Shown here piece by piece: positions 11,420 through 23,125 of a stretch of 64,000 nucleotides of DNA. Source of the stretch: Diplolepis rosae (Eukaryota; Arthropoda; Insecta; Hymenoptera; Diplolepididae); NCBI GenBank assembly GCA_030998225.1, contig JAPYXD010000754.1, positions 6,944,001-7,008,000 of the forward strand, given 5' to 3'. How positions within the stretch are numbered: position 1 is the stretch's first letter; every line of letters starts with the position of its first letter. The notes beneath the pieces are model-generated. The model was not told the origin of the DNA and did not search any database. It worked only from the letters and a program-made list of their open reading frames with translations. Made by a program: the position numbers and the translations under genes.

Positions 11420-12263
11420 AAACGACTGTTTTTTTCATTTATGGACCCTAAAGCCAACATGCAAATAAATTTATATTATCTCTATAATTATAGACTACAT
11501 ATACAATTCTTTATTATACAATATAATCTATATAATATACATATAATAATTATATTAAATTATATATTAATTTATCAAAATTCAAAATTTTAAGGAATAA
11601 AACAGTTTTTATTTTTTCTTGTATTTGCCTGGGTCGCTGCAGGTCACGGAATTTATAAATCGGAATGGAAAGTCAAGTAAAACTTAAAAAAGTTAGGGAA
11701 TTTCGGTTGTTCAACAAAATATAATTTAACCATTATAATTATAATTCAACAAATAAATTCCTTTATTAACTTGCACTAATGTGAAGTAATTCCAATTTTA
11801 ATTAAAAAATGTAAGATTTCCATACAATAATTTCCACAATAATACTTTAAACTAGATGTCCAGAACATAACCTGTAATATTATTACCCTTTTACTTCTCA
11901 TTTTCCACTTTCTTCCGCACAAATAAAATGCACATACAAAGTTTAATTGTTAATTTCATATTGCAGTATTAATTTATTTACATTGCTTAAATATTCTTGG
12001 TAATATTCTCATTTTTGTTACCGTTCTCAAAGTAATATAACTGACTCAGAACTCTACAATAAAGTGCTATTTTACTGCCCCGCTCTGCGGGCAGATAAAG
12101 AGCGCTTATTCTGCCCCTTTGAGATACAATTTTTTTTCAAAAACACAATCCTTCGCAGTTATTTTGGGTTACCCTTCTGTTTGAACACACTCTATGATAA
12201 ATTTCTCTGCAGTGTTATGTACAAAATATTTAGCACATTATAGCGAAAATTTAATTATTATTA

Positions 12264-12476
12264 CACTAAAAAATATATGATTAATCCAACCAATATTTTG
12301 TTAGACCAGCATAATTTAAGTTAAAATAGTAATTTGTTTACCCCACTTTCCATAATTCAAAATAAAAAATTTGACGAGAACAAATTCTTTGTTGAAAAAT
12401 TTTGTTAAATAAAAATGCACAGATTTGTTTAATTTTTAAAATAGTTGTTTGAATATGAATAACTTTTTTCTGAGTG
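12264..12476. mobile_element. TA-flanked CAAC/GTTG-rich MITE
   Basis: TA|CACTAAAAAAT at the left and TTTTTTCTGAGTG|TA at the right give inverted ends with a TA duplication. The 213-bp interior is a series of ccaacc/ttgttt motifs in both orientations. It is the compact form of the element at 7327-8656. Confidence 0.6.
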
Positions 12477-12506
12477 TAAAAATGGTTTGTTTTACTATTT
12501 GGTTAA

Positions 12507-12726
12507 GGTCATGGGTCAACCAGCACAGCTGACTAATTCAGTAAAATCAGTTTTCCCCAAGATTTGTATTTTTTATTGCTTAGAACTAATTGAAGTCTAA
12601 AGCCATACGCTAATAAGTCCTTTATTACGTCTTAAAGTTTCAGCTAAAAAAATGTATTATTGAGAAAAAATCTTGGAGAAAACTAATTTTATTAATTTAG
12701 TCAGCTGTACTGGTTGATCCATGGCC
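12507..12726. mobile_element. TTAA-flanked MITE, GGCCATGG family
   Basis: TTAA sits on both sides (12503-12506 and 12727-12730). The 220-bp element has long inverted ends: GGTCATGGGTCAACCAGCAC at the left, mirrored by GTACTGGTTGATCCATGGCC at the right, continuing through CAGCTGACTAA and TTAGTCAGCTG. TTAA duplication is characteristic of the piggyBac and Kolobok superfamilies. No coding sequence. Relatives lie at 44871, 51253 and 56998, with partial copies at 36625 and 54360. Confidence 0.75.
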
Positions 12727-13152
12727 TTAAATTAAATCTATTTTTTTTGGTGCAGAAACTACCATGGAATAAGAAAATTTAATAAAAAATACAGATCTAT
12801 TGTTAGTTGTTGTAAAACTCTTATCGTTGTTAATTCGTAAGCCGGAATGAACTTTCATGAAGAAACTGGTTGGGTGAGGGGTTTCCCGAATGGTCGATAA
12901 ATCAGTTGCGCACGTGCGCGATTGAGCACATAAGTCGTTTCTTTTTGAACAGAGTGAAAGGTTCGGTAGACCTAAATCAGTCTCTATATGGTAATACGAA
13001 TTTCATGATATTTTTGTAAAATAGGACGTTTTTGCCAATTAAAAAGTAAAAAAATATAAAAGACACACACAGATCGCCCTGTTAATAAATCTAATTGTAA
13101 TTAAAAAGTTATTTAAACCTATATTATATACGTCATCGTTGTTTTATATTTA

Positions 13153-14138
13153 CACCCAAAAAAACTTTAGTTGGTTGAACCAAATAATTTTGCTGAGAGC
13201 ATTTGGTTGATTTCAAAAAGTATTTTGGTTAGATGAACAAACGTGTTTGGAATGAACCAAAGATTCTGGTTATCAATTTTTATTAACCTCGCAAAATATT
13301 GTTTTTGTTGGGTCAAAACAATTATTTTACAGAATCAAACGCATATTTGGTAAACTTAAGGAGATCCGACATCTTTAATTGGTATATTTTTTATTTTTTT
13401 GATATTTTTCAAAATTCTTATTTTTTTATTCTCTATATTTTTCTGAGTATGTGTAAATTTCAGGGCGATACGATTTTTTTTCTTGAAAAAATTAATTAAA
13501 TTAAAAGTTACTACGATTTACGAATAATGCGTTTTTAGCGAAAATTAGCTTTTTACACAAAATAATTTGTTTATTTATTTGCTAATATTTCTGAATTATA
13601 CAGAAAACTTGGGCTGCCTGCCTCTAATACTTTACTTTAAATATTTTAAGGTATGGAAAGCACTCTAGCTAAAAATATATATATACAACTACAAAAATTT
13701 TTTTTTTTATGTTTCGGGATATTTTTATTTATTTTTTTGTTTAATTTCTAATTTTCTTTTCAGTCATGTTACCTTATTTTCCATACCCGAAAAATTGCTG
13801 CACATTGTAAGGAACAAAATAAAAGAAGAATCATGACAATTGGCTAAAAAACAAGAAAAATATTCAAAGTAAAAAATGTCAAAAAAAATTCCCAAAAAAC
13901 TCAAAATTTCTAGTTCAAAAATACATAAAGGTGCTGGAATTTAAAAAAAACCAAAACCCTTCTAAATAAAGGTACTAAACATAAAAAAAATTATAGTAAA
14001 GGTCTAAACTCAAAAAATAAAAATATTAATGGTGGCGGATCCCCTTAAGGAAAATATTGAGTAGAATCAACCAAACATTTTCAACCAAAAAATTGTGTTG
14101 GATCAAGGGCTAAACCAAGAAGAAATTTTTTCTCAATT
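13153..14138. mobile_element. CAAC/GTTG-rich element interrupted by a TTAA element
   Basis: TA|CACCCAAAAAAACTTTAG opens at the left. After the nested insertion at 13360-14044, the right part (aaccaaac, caaccaaa, tgttgg) ends TTTTTTCTCAATT|TA. The inner motifs are those of the TA-flanked family. The termini are degenerate, so this is less certain than the copies at 12264 and 15021. Confidence 0.45.
13360..14044. mobile_element. TTAA-flanked element, 685 bp
   Basis: TTAA flanks both sides (13356-13359 and 14045-14048). The ends GGAGATCCGACATCTTTAAT and, in reverse complement, GGGGATCCGCCACCATTAAT are inverted with four mismatches. The interior is AT-rich with no coding frame. It is nested in a CAAC/GTTG-rich element. 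Confidence 0.65.
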
Positions 14139-15020
14139 TATCATCCATCAAGATAACCTTCTATGTATTAAAACAATTATTACTACTCTTATAAAAATAA
14201 TACTTTTATAAATAAAAGAGCTATAACTGTTAAACTCCAATTGATTCTTTATTGTAGTTTCATTTGAGTTGTTTATTGAAAGAAAGAAGTGTGTTTCATT
14301 ATTTATAAAGTCATCTCCTGACAACTTGGAGATTTGTATTACAGTGAGATCTGCTGTCAATAGCACTAAGTACTTTCTTCTTACAATTTCAAATGTTTTT
14401 CAAGAGCAAAGAACTGACATTTCTGTCCTTGAAACACGAATTTCGAATCACCTTGTGTAGTAAGCGAACATGTACTCGGGGGAGATTAATATTAATGCCG
14501 AATCGCTGACAAAGCGCAGAACACGAGAGCTGCCATCAAATGCAGTCGCCGTACTCTTCGGCTTTATTTTTCCTTTTTTCCTTTTATTATTCTCTTCTCT
14601 TCGGTTGCTTCGTCATCTCCCTGTTGAAGTATCTATACTCTATCTCGATCCTACTACTTGTTATCGAAATCTTATGCCGCGTGCTTTTAGCCTGTGCTTT
14701 GACTTCACCGACCATGGAATGTATCAATAAAATTAAACGACTAAATTCAAACACTGAATCAGACAACAAAAGTTTTCACAGGCCAATATTTGATACAATA
14801 AGTTGCCTCAAAATTGATGTAGTTCTCTATCCGTTTCTATCCTGAGCGAGTAATTTCTTATCATGTAGATGATATATACGTTATAAATAAACCATCACCT
14901 AAGCCTTCAAAATTTCGATATTTCAATATTTCAAACTAATCACTCAATAAAAACCTTGAGCATAGAAAACTGCATATATATGATTTGGGCTCAAATCACA
15001 ATACAATGCAGCCCTCTATA

Positions 15021-15343
15021 CACTGGGAAAAAAGTTATCTTCAATCAGCAGAAACATTTTGTTGGTATTTATGCAACAACATTATTTTGTTGTGCTAAAA
15101 AAAAAATTTGCCAAATCAATCAAATCAAGATTTGAATAAATCACTGATGAGGGCTCCGATCAGAGCCGAAACGTCTGATTATGTAAAACTCTGAGTTTTT
15201 ATCAACCTTGGACCCTAAAGCCAATTACCAACATCAACATATATCTTCAATTATTAATTAAGGGTCAATGTAAGTCCAGAATATGAATAATGTTTTGTTA
15301 GGACAACAACAAAAATTTTGTTGCATACATTTTTTTCTCAGTG
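15021..15343. mobile_element. TA-flanked CAAC/GTTG-rich MITE with nested Penelope-like fragment
   Basis: TA|CACTGGGAAAAAAG and TTTTTTTCTCAGTG|TA are the inverted ends. Arms with gttggt/caacaa motifs flank a foreign block at about 15130-15285. That block carries the hammerhead-like core and 'ggaccctaaagccaa', and is shared in part with 56585-56850. Confidence 0.65.
15139..15180 (+). ncRNA. Hammerhead-ribozyme-like core, best copy
   Basis: Stem I 5' strand AATCA (15139-15143), core CTGATGA (15144-15150), one extra G, stem II GGCTC with GAGCC (five pairs, 6-base loop CGATCA), then GAAA (15168-15171). A CG dinucleotide follows in place of stem III, then TC and the stem I 3' strand TGATT (15176-15180). 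Because CG is self-complementary, stem III could form between two molecules. This is the arrangement of the small dimeric hammerheads associated with Penelope-like elements. Predicted cleavage is after C15175. Confidence 0.6.
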
Positions 15344-15774
15344 TATGGTTCTGAATGTAGACTCCTGCAAAGTTTTGACTTTGATTTTGGTTGGAAAACA
15401 GAGAACTGCATTTCTTCGGCAAAAGTTGATTGCTCATATTACCGGTGTTTTGCTATTGACAATGTTCGTAAATTTTATTTTGCGAGATGTCAAAAATATT
15501 CTGTCAAATCATTTACAAAAAAAAGTTGAAACCATATGATTAAGGAATTTAAAACATTCTTTTTGAGTGTGGAATGGCCTTTATTTGATCATTTACGATT
15601 TTTGAAAATAAATTCTTTAATGGCTGAAATCATTAAAAAACAATTTCCCAAAACAACATTTTTATAAACAAATTGCTGGATTTGATAATAATTAATTAAT
15701 TTTTAAAAATTAGAAACGTTCAAGTTGTAGATAATCTTTCCCCTAATAAGAAATGATCCATGATTTATTAGAAC

Positions 15775-16420
15775 CGCATCATTTTTAAAAATTTGTCTCG
15801 AAGCGATAAGAATAAAAGTTCGGGCAAAAATAAAATTATTTTTTTGTGTTTCAAATTTTTTTCTGGGAAAATATAATTAAAATAATTTATTTTTTCCCAA
15901 GTATTTCAAAAAGAAAAAAAAATTGAAGCGAACAATTTTGCATTCTTACGCTTTTTTAGTATTTCACATATTCTGGTTGAAAAATTTAATTTTCGATGTT
16001 CAATAATATTTTTTAAATTAAAAAAATTATACATCTTATAAAAAAAATGTTGAGTTTCAAATTTTTAGCTCTTTTTGTATTAAACAATTTCATATTGGAA
16101 CGTTTTTTTCGTATCTCGTATAGTTTAACTAGAAAACGAAATTTTGGTATTGACTTTTTTCAAGTTCTAACATACTGTAACTTTTTTAATTTTGTTTTAA
16201 TCGAATTAGGTTATAAGAATAATTGGTGTATATTTATTAGCGCTACCAGAAACGAATATTGCAATTTTTTATTTAAAAAAATTTTTTTTTTCATAAACAT
16301 AAAAAATCCTCTTATTTTCACAATTTGGGACGGATATGGCTGGTTAACGAACTAGTCCCTACTTTTTGGATTTCGATAAACTATGCCAATGCCCAATTTA
16401 ATCCGATAATTCTATAGAGT
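15775..16420 (+). repeat. Unclassified interspersed repeat (copy B)
   Basis: This copy shares 'ttttttcgtatctcgta', 'gaaattttggtattgac', 'ggttaacgaactagtcc' and 'caatttaatccgataattct' with the copies at 5780 and 25200. The 102-codon open frame at 16047-16355 lies wholly inside it. Its frame is not kept in the other copies, so I do not call it a gene. Confidence 0.6.
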
Positions 16421-16911
16421 GAAAAAAAAGACATTGTAATTACTCTTCTTCATTTACTAAAACGCCTGTATAATTTATATAATAACTTAATTACCCAATA
16501 ATGAAAGTAATTAGTAATTCTGACTAAAATATTAGTTACCATAACTAAGAAAGTGATTCACACAACTGAAAAAGCAGCTGGATTAACCATTCCACCAGCT
16601 ACTTTTCATATTTAATGATTTACCAGATTTTTTTTTTTGTTCAGGGATGAAAGAAAGAGATCATTGTAAATAAGATTGAAGAGCTGAATCTCTTAACCAT
16701 CCAAAGAACGAATAAAAGATGCGCAATGAAAAGTGTAAAGCGAGGTTAAGAAGAAGCTGGAGGAGATTGTGAACGAGAAACATTTGTTCTACCGTTATTC
16801 GCAAGCCAGAGTCAGGGTCATTATCTTTATCAATCTCTGGTCGAGCGTTCACCAGGTCCACGACTCGTGACCATCTTTGGCTTAAGACGGGTTTACTCAG
16901 GAGAAGGAGAA

Positions 16912-16958
16912 CGCCAAGAAGAAGAAGAAGATGAAGAAGAAGAAGAAGAAGAAAAAGC
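16912..16958 (+). repeat. GAA/AAG microsatellite
   Basis: An imperfect (GAA)n tract. On the minus strand it produces a leucine-rich open frame of 113 codons that is a compositional artefact. Confidence 0.85.
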
Positions 16959-17875
16959 TTAAGAGTATGAGAGAAGACCCCTGGAATAAAGTTATGTTTC
17001 AACTCGGTATCTTTCTCTCAAGAAGCTAACAAACGAAATTCTTTAATACTAGTACATTTCATATATACACATAAATATAAAGTACACAAACCTCATTATT
17101 ATTGTGTTCAACGCAATGACATATTATTTAGGTGTTTAGATGAACAAGACTCATCAATTTGAGTGAGCCTAACATACTTGACCTCTGCAACGACAGACGA
17201 AGAAAATTACACGCAGTTCTTTATTCATGTGAGAATAGAAATTGAATATATGTTTATTCAAAACGACTCATCGTGAATGCAACAGATTTACTTAACACTA
17301 GTCCATTTTTCTGAACAAATAATGCCACATGTATGCTTTCATATGATAACATCGCTTTCCTTTGATGGATCTCTAACCTTATACAGATCAAATGACGAAA
17401 AACAGTTCTCGCAAAAAATGGGCTTCTCTTTAGATAACCTTGAAACATTACTAAAACTATATCCAGTTCAAATAATTCCTATCCCTTTCATCCCATATGC
17501 TACAAGTGCTGCAAATAAATAACAGTAAAATTTTTTTTATGTAGTCGTTAGAAATTCGTTTAGAGGTGTTCGCAATTTTAATTTTGACGTTTATTAGAGA
17601 TATAAATTGCTTTCAGCAGCGAATTTATAAAAAAAAATTATCATTTCACCTCGATTCTGATAAGGTGAATGTACGAGTTGTTGCACACGACCCAGTTCTT
17701 GCACGGATGGGCACATTTTTCGAGAAATTAAAAACATTGCAATATATTTTTGTGTAAAAGGTATATAAGAATCGTCAAATACAAGTTTATTATTCATTAC
17801 TTACTAAAAATTATTCATGTAAATTTTTATTGCAATATTATAAAAAATGAAATATTTCGGCATGTTCGAATCATA

Positions 17876-18379
17876 CAGTGGGACCTCGTTCGTGTCGCAC
17901 TCTTTGGTTCCGTGGTCACGTGACCCCTCAAAACCTCGCTCATGATACGAAAATTAAGTCAAAAATTTGCGCGCGCACCACAAATCACTGCTGTGCCTAA
18001 TCGTATCTAGAACATATCAGTAATATGTAGTTTATGAATTAATCACTATTCATGTATATTCATGATATATTTGCCAATTTGGTGAAAATGGATTTCACAT
18101 GGTAAGTTTATAATATAATTACAAGGTTTCTATAGTTTAGAAAATTTATTTGTAAGAAGAATAGTATTAATGCATTCAGTTCAATAAAGTATTCTTTCTC
18201 AGTTATGTAATCTAATTATGTAGTTTTATTGAGGTTTGTAAATCAAAACGATAGCTTCGCTGTCCTCGCTAAGTTGTTATGGAGTGAGGTTATGTTTCAT
18301 GTAATATCCAGCATTTTTAGCTAAGTACGCCCCTGAAACAACTGGAAGTGATGTTTGCGACACGAATGAGGTCCTACTG
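17876..18379. mobile_element. TA-flanked MITE with pogo/Tigger-like ends, 504 bp
   Basis: The ends are CAGTGGGACCTCGTTCGTGT and, in reverse complement, CAGTAGGACCTCATTCGTGT, flanked by TA on both sides. The 'CAGT..GACCTC.TT' terminus resembles pogo/Tigger elements. No transposase is present. A similar terminus (CAGTCAAGACTCGCTTATT) starts at 63849 near the window edge. Confidence 0.7.
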
Positions 18380-18553
18380 TAGTTCACGAAATGACTGCTT
18401 GTTTTTCATGCAGTGGAACTGTTCTTAGTTTTGAGTGTTAATATAAATTTTAAAAAAAGATCTAAAAGTTTTCAATTTTTTTTCAATTTCAAGTTTTTAT
18501 GTGTTTGTGTCAAAAATGCATGAAATTTTGTTTTCAAATTCGTTCAAATATCT

Positions 18554-18761
18554 TTGCATTGGCATTGGGTCAGTTTCTTTACATTAAATTCATTGATTTA
18601 TGGACATATTATAACAAGGAAGTTAAAAAAAATTCATATAGATCAGAAGGAAAGCTAAAAAACAATTCATAAAAATAAGAAAAAAGGGTGTTTTTTCCTT
18701 GTTATATATGTCCATAAATCAATGAATTTAATGTAAAGAAACTGACCCAATGCCAATGCAA
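18554..18761. repeat. Fold-back repeat with ~65-bp arms
   Basis: The left arm (18554-18618, TTGCATTGGCATTGGGTCAG onward) is mirrored almost perfectly by the right arm (18696-18761). The spacer is about 80 bases of A-rich sequence. The high arm identity indicates a recent origin or hairpin-driven homogenisation. Confidence 0.8.
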
Positions 18762-19055
18762 TAGTATATTACATTACAAGGGGCGAAACAGAGCGATTGC
18801 ATGAGTGTGAAGTTTGCTGCCCGAGTGAAACGAGGGCTGCAATCACACGAAATGCTTTCGCTGTGTTTTGTTTCGAGTAATGTATACTATTTTTCATAGC
18901 GCCTTCTTTGAAAATCCGATTTTCGATACCTGTTGAGTGGGTTGAAACTACGATTTTCAACCCTAGAACTACGATTTTCAACCCTAGGGTTGAAAGTCGC
19001 TGTTTCTACCCGCTCTTCAGGTACCGAAAATCGGATTTTCAAAGGAGGCGCTATG
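18761..19055. repeat. Two adjacent short TIR elements
   Basis: First unit (18761-18890): ATAGTATATTACATTAC at the left is mirrored by GTAATGTATACTAT at the right. Second unit (18895-19055): CATAGCGCCTTCTTTGAAAA is mirrored by TTTTCAAAGGAGGCGCTATG, with arms of about 38 bp. Inside it is a direct duplication of AACTACGATTTTCAACCCTAG. No coding content. Confidence 0.65.
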
Positions 19056-19136
19056 AAAAAAAATTTGAACGAATTCATTTTTGAGTCAAGATAAAAAACA
19101 AAGACATGAGTACAAACATGTCACATAATAACTTTG

Positions 19137-19325
19137 TTTTCAAAATTTGGGAAATGTTAGTTAAGATGAAAATGGACGCATATAAACTACTTTTGATTTG
19201 AAAAATGAGAAAAAATTCAGTTTTAGCAAAATATTTCGGAAATTTTTCTCTCATTATCTAAACTAAAAGTAGTCTATCTACGTCCGTTTTCATCTTCTCT
19301 ATTATTTCCCACATTTTTAAAACAA
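19137..19325. repeat. Fold-back repeat with ~85-bp arms
   Basis: The left arm begins TTTTCAAAATTTGGGAAATG and runs through 'agatgaaaatggacg'. It is mirrored by 'cgtccgttttcatct' through CCCACATTTTTAAAA. The spacer is about 30 bases. Confidence 0.6.
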
Positions 19326-20509
19326 AATTTAATGTATTTTAGACCTGAAAATGTAGAAACTAAACTAATTTGTTCACATGAACTTGCTACTTTTCTTAAG
19401 TATTACATGTCCTTAAGTCTTATAGTCGTGTAAAATCTATATTTAAAACGTAAATTTAACTGGAATTCGCTTTTAAAATTTTAATAGATCTTTAAAATTG
19501 AATCGAATTTTTTAAAAACATTTTTAACATTTTGATTGACCTTTACTCTTAAAAGCGTTTTTTATTTGAACACTTTCATCAAAATTTTAGTACTTCCTTT
19601 TTTAATTGAATTTAAATGATGCAAATAATTTTGAACAAAAAAAAATGTTCTTCCTTCGATAAAACATTTGTGTTTTTCAGTCATTATTTTTGTTTTCTAA
19701 TCATTTATATATTTCTGCTCTCCATTTTTTGCAGTGTCGAAATTTTCCGAATCTAGTCAATGAACTTCCATGTAGTTACTTCTTTGTAAAATTAACATGA
19801 AATTTGAGAAAATTCAGTTACTTTTTAGTAAATTCAAGAGGAAATCTATTAATTTTCTGCTACGAATCACTGATGAATTTTCCGATACTTGCATCTGAAA
19901 ATTCTCGACCTTGCAATAGAAATAATTTTATGTTTTAATTAACTAAAATTTTATGCAGTTATATCTTACTGAAAATTCTGTTACAATTTCGCAAAATTTT
20001 AAAAATTTAGTTGAACTTTGTACTTTCTAGAAGAATTTTTTAAATACGTTTACTTAAAAGGATCGTAAATTTCATATAATTTTACGTCAACTCTGTAACC
20101 TAAAAATTTCGTAGAATTCATAACCTCCCTAATAGTGTGAGATGCAAATTAGTCCTCTCGGAGATAAGCATAAATCACTTCTTTAATATTCCTTAATGTT
20201 CACAATTATTATAATTAATTCTCTTTTATAAATCATTGTTTAGTTTGAGCTTACATTAATGGGTCAAACCGACCTAAACATTTCTGATTTCTTCATACGA
20301 AAATTTTTGTCAAACCTTGATTTATGATAGCTAATTCAGTGAAAACACAACTCTTTTTTTTATATCTGAAAATAATTTCCTAGAGATTATGCATACATAA
20401 AAACATCTATTTAGTTTTTACTCTTTAAGCTATAGGCATACCATAGTAATGGATAATTATAGTATTAAATAAACATCAAGTTTTTTACAGACGTTTGAGA
20501 AGAAAGAAC

Positions 20510-21195
20510 CCAGAAAAAAATTTTAGTTGGTTGAATCAAATTGTTTTGTTGACTGCATTTGGTTGATTTTTGAAAATATTTTGGTTAGATGAACTAAATT
20601 TTTGTTCATCCGATTAAAGTCCTTTGCTCAAGTGGACCGAAGTTTTTGGTTTAACCCTTTTAGTCATAAATCCTCATATAGAGGACAGATCATGATGAAG
20701 TGCAATCATGGATTTCCGCGAATAAAATAAATAAAATAATATAAAATAAAACTATACAATAAGAAACAATTCATTATAATAAATTATTCATTAAAAAATA
20801 AAAAAAATATAATTTATTTGCAGATCAGTTTAGAACAATCTAAATAAAGCCTACTTTATGAAAATGAGTCAAAAATATTTTTTTTTCGATTTCCAAAAAT
20901 TGTGACTAGAAGGGTTAACAGTTTTATTACCTTCCCAATCGTTACTGAGGTTATAAGTTGGCTTAATAAGGATCAGTACAAATTTTTTTAAATTGGATTA
21001 AGAAAATTATTAGATAGCATCAAAGACATGTTTGATAATGATGAAAAATATTATGTAGAATCAACAAATAATTTTTAACCAACAAATAACAAAATCGTGT
21101 TGGTCAACCAAATATTTTGTTGTCGTATGATACCAATTTTAATATAAACATTTTTTTATTCAACCAAAAACATTAAGAGAAAGAAAAAAGTAAGT
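20510..21195. repeat. CAAC/GTTG-rich repeat block
   Basis: Two patches (20512-20660 and 21060-21180) of ttggttga/caaccaaa motifs flank about 0.4 kb of AT-rich DNA. They are probably the two arms of one degenerate TA-flanked element of the type at 7327. The ends (cccagaaaaaaatttt, and aagagaaagaaaaaag) are too degraded to fix. Confidence 0.4.
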
Positions 21196-22174
21196 AAAAT
21201 ATGCACAGAAATTATTTTAAGAATCTATGAAACAACAAATCACTATTATACTCAGTTATTTCGTCATTTAGTGCTTTTGTTTCCCCTTCAGATGTTGAGG
21301 ATGTCCCCTGCTGATAAAGTGAAAGGAAAAAAAAGTAGGAAAGAGTCAATTTTTTCTGGGCCTTAAACCCTAAATCAGGCTAATCTCACTCCGGTTTCCT
21401 TTTTAGACCGCCCTGTTGGCAGTTACTGAGCACTCAAAGATTGCCTTGTAACTGACAGAATCTACGTTTCGATATAGACCTTAACTTAGACGTTATCTAA
21501 GCCGTTAGACCTGAATTACCGAGCTATTCACCTGACAGAGGCTCTTCAAAGACACCAGAAATGGGTTTTGAGTTCTTGCATACGTTCTATAGTTGAGATG
21601 AAATGCAACTTGAACGTTTGAAGAGATGATATCAGAGAAAAAACCATTAAACCTACTTTTTGGTTTAAAGCAACTCCATTCATTCACATATATACTCGCG
21701 TTGAGAAAAACAAGCGAAACGGTCGCATGGTTTTTGCAAATATAAACAAGAGAGAAAGTGAACTTTCAGAATCTGCATTCACAATGATAAAAAGAATTTT
21801 TTGCTTCCAGAGAAAGGTTTTCAGTTTGAAAACTAAATACATATTTATAATATTAAAATAAAGATATAAAGAATCCTAATTGTGAACCATAAGTTTCTAT
21901 TTAAGGTAATGAATCAACAGGACCATGTGACTAAACCATATAGATTATATTCCTGTAAGATAACTTTTTTACACAAATTATCTTTCTGAAATTTAAAGAA
22001 ATTAATAGAATACAGTACGAAAAATATATCTGGTCCGCTTTAGTTTAAGTTTGGTGATAAATTTAACAGCCAGCTATAAATGTTATCACTTCCAGTTTTA
22101 TTTTCTATTAAAAAATGTTGTTCCAAAATTGTACTAAACCGTACCAGGCGCCAGGCGGATGTTCTTTATTGTAT

Positions 22175-22213
22175 TATATTTCGGCTCAGATCGGAGCCCT
22201 CATCAGGGATATT
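22175..22213 (-). ncRNA. Hammerhead-like core, decayed
   Basis: The minus strand reads CTGATGA, G, GGCTC, a loop, GAGCC, then GAAA, as in the copy at 15139. What follows is TATAAT instead of CGTC with the stem I partner, so it is not expected to work. Confidence 0.35.
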
Positions 22214-22734
22214 TATTAAAATCTACAAAATACAAAAAGGGTGGTGCCAATTTTACATTTTTAGAAATAACTATAGCACTTAAACATATAATACAAAAAG
22301 GAGTACTTGTTATGTAAAGATAAATTTATAAATAAAAATGGAAGGTTTGGATATTCGAACGGAACAAAAGGTGTACTTAAATTAATTTCTTTGGTGTGAA
22401 GTTGTATTGAAGAACTTGAGTAGTTTACAGGGATTCCTTAAAAAACATAAATTGTATACTTAAGTTTAAACCTAAATCTACTAATAATTTCTTTGGTACG
22501 TAGCTGAATCGAAAGAGCTTGATTGAGGTCATTAGGCCATTTTTGAACTATTTTACCCAAAAGCTATTTTTAAACTATTTTGAAACTGTTAAAAAACTAT
22601 TTAGAAATATGTATATATCGAATTTAATTATTTATACTCTATTCTGAAGTATAAATATCTCAATAAATATTGTCTTAATTTTGAGGTTAGTTGCACCGCC
22701 TGATCGTTCTTAGCAGTCTTGGGAAAGTACTGTT

Positions 22735-23125
22735 TAAAAAGTAACTAGTTATAGCCACAATTACTAGAATAAGTAAGTATAAGTTATTACCTTGAAAGTT
22801 ACTTTAAATATCTCCCCCGCCCAGTCTTTCGATTTATAAGCCAGGAAATATTTGAAGTAAAAGGTATTACTTTTTTTAAATTGCTATTTATTTATATAAA
22901 TTTAAAGAATTTGAAATATTTCTGTGGAAAAAAAGTCGCATTTGCAACCATTAAAATAAAATTGTGAAAAAATACAAAGTAACTGTAAAACGGAACATGA
23001 AAGTAACAAGTTACTTCGAAAAAAGTGACCAAATTAAGTTAGAAGTCACGAATTTTCAAAAATAACTAAGTTACTTACAAAAGTCACAAGTGATGTTACT
23101 TCTTTAGTAGCTTAGTTACTTGGAA
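22735..23125. repeat. GTAACT/AGTTAC repeat block
   Basis: Many GTAACTTAGTTAC-like words in both orientations, such as 'aagtaactagttat', 'gtaacaagttactt' and 'taactaagttactt'. The block is interrupted by a SINE tail fragment at about 22898-22945. It is a simple-sequence-like dispersed repeat. Confidence 0.5.

Larger units (their letters stand above)
11037..11467. repeat. Long fold-back: two Penelope-like terminal fragments head to head
   Basis: Two arms of about 190 bases are inverted copies of each other. The outer ends are TTTGCATGTTGG and CCAACATGCAAA, and the inner ends lie near 11220 and 11290. Each arm contains 'ggaccctaaagcc' or its mirror and a hammerhead-like core (11094-11136 minus, 11377-11419 plus). 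The same modules recur at 15130, 22180, 40110 and 56600. Any transcript would form a very long hairpin. Confidence 0.8.

Noticed and set aside
14470..14845. Open frames of 86 and 101 codons
   Set aside because: Two overlapping frames, hydrophobic because of T-rich sequence. No signal, domain or splice support.
16047..16355. 102-codon plus-strand open frame
   Set aside because: It lies within a dispersed repeat whose other copies do not keep the frame.
16661..17002. 113-codon leucine-rich minus-strand open frame
   Set aside because: Most of the leucines come from reading a GAA/AAG microsatellite backwards. No domain and no splice or start context.
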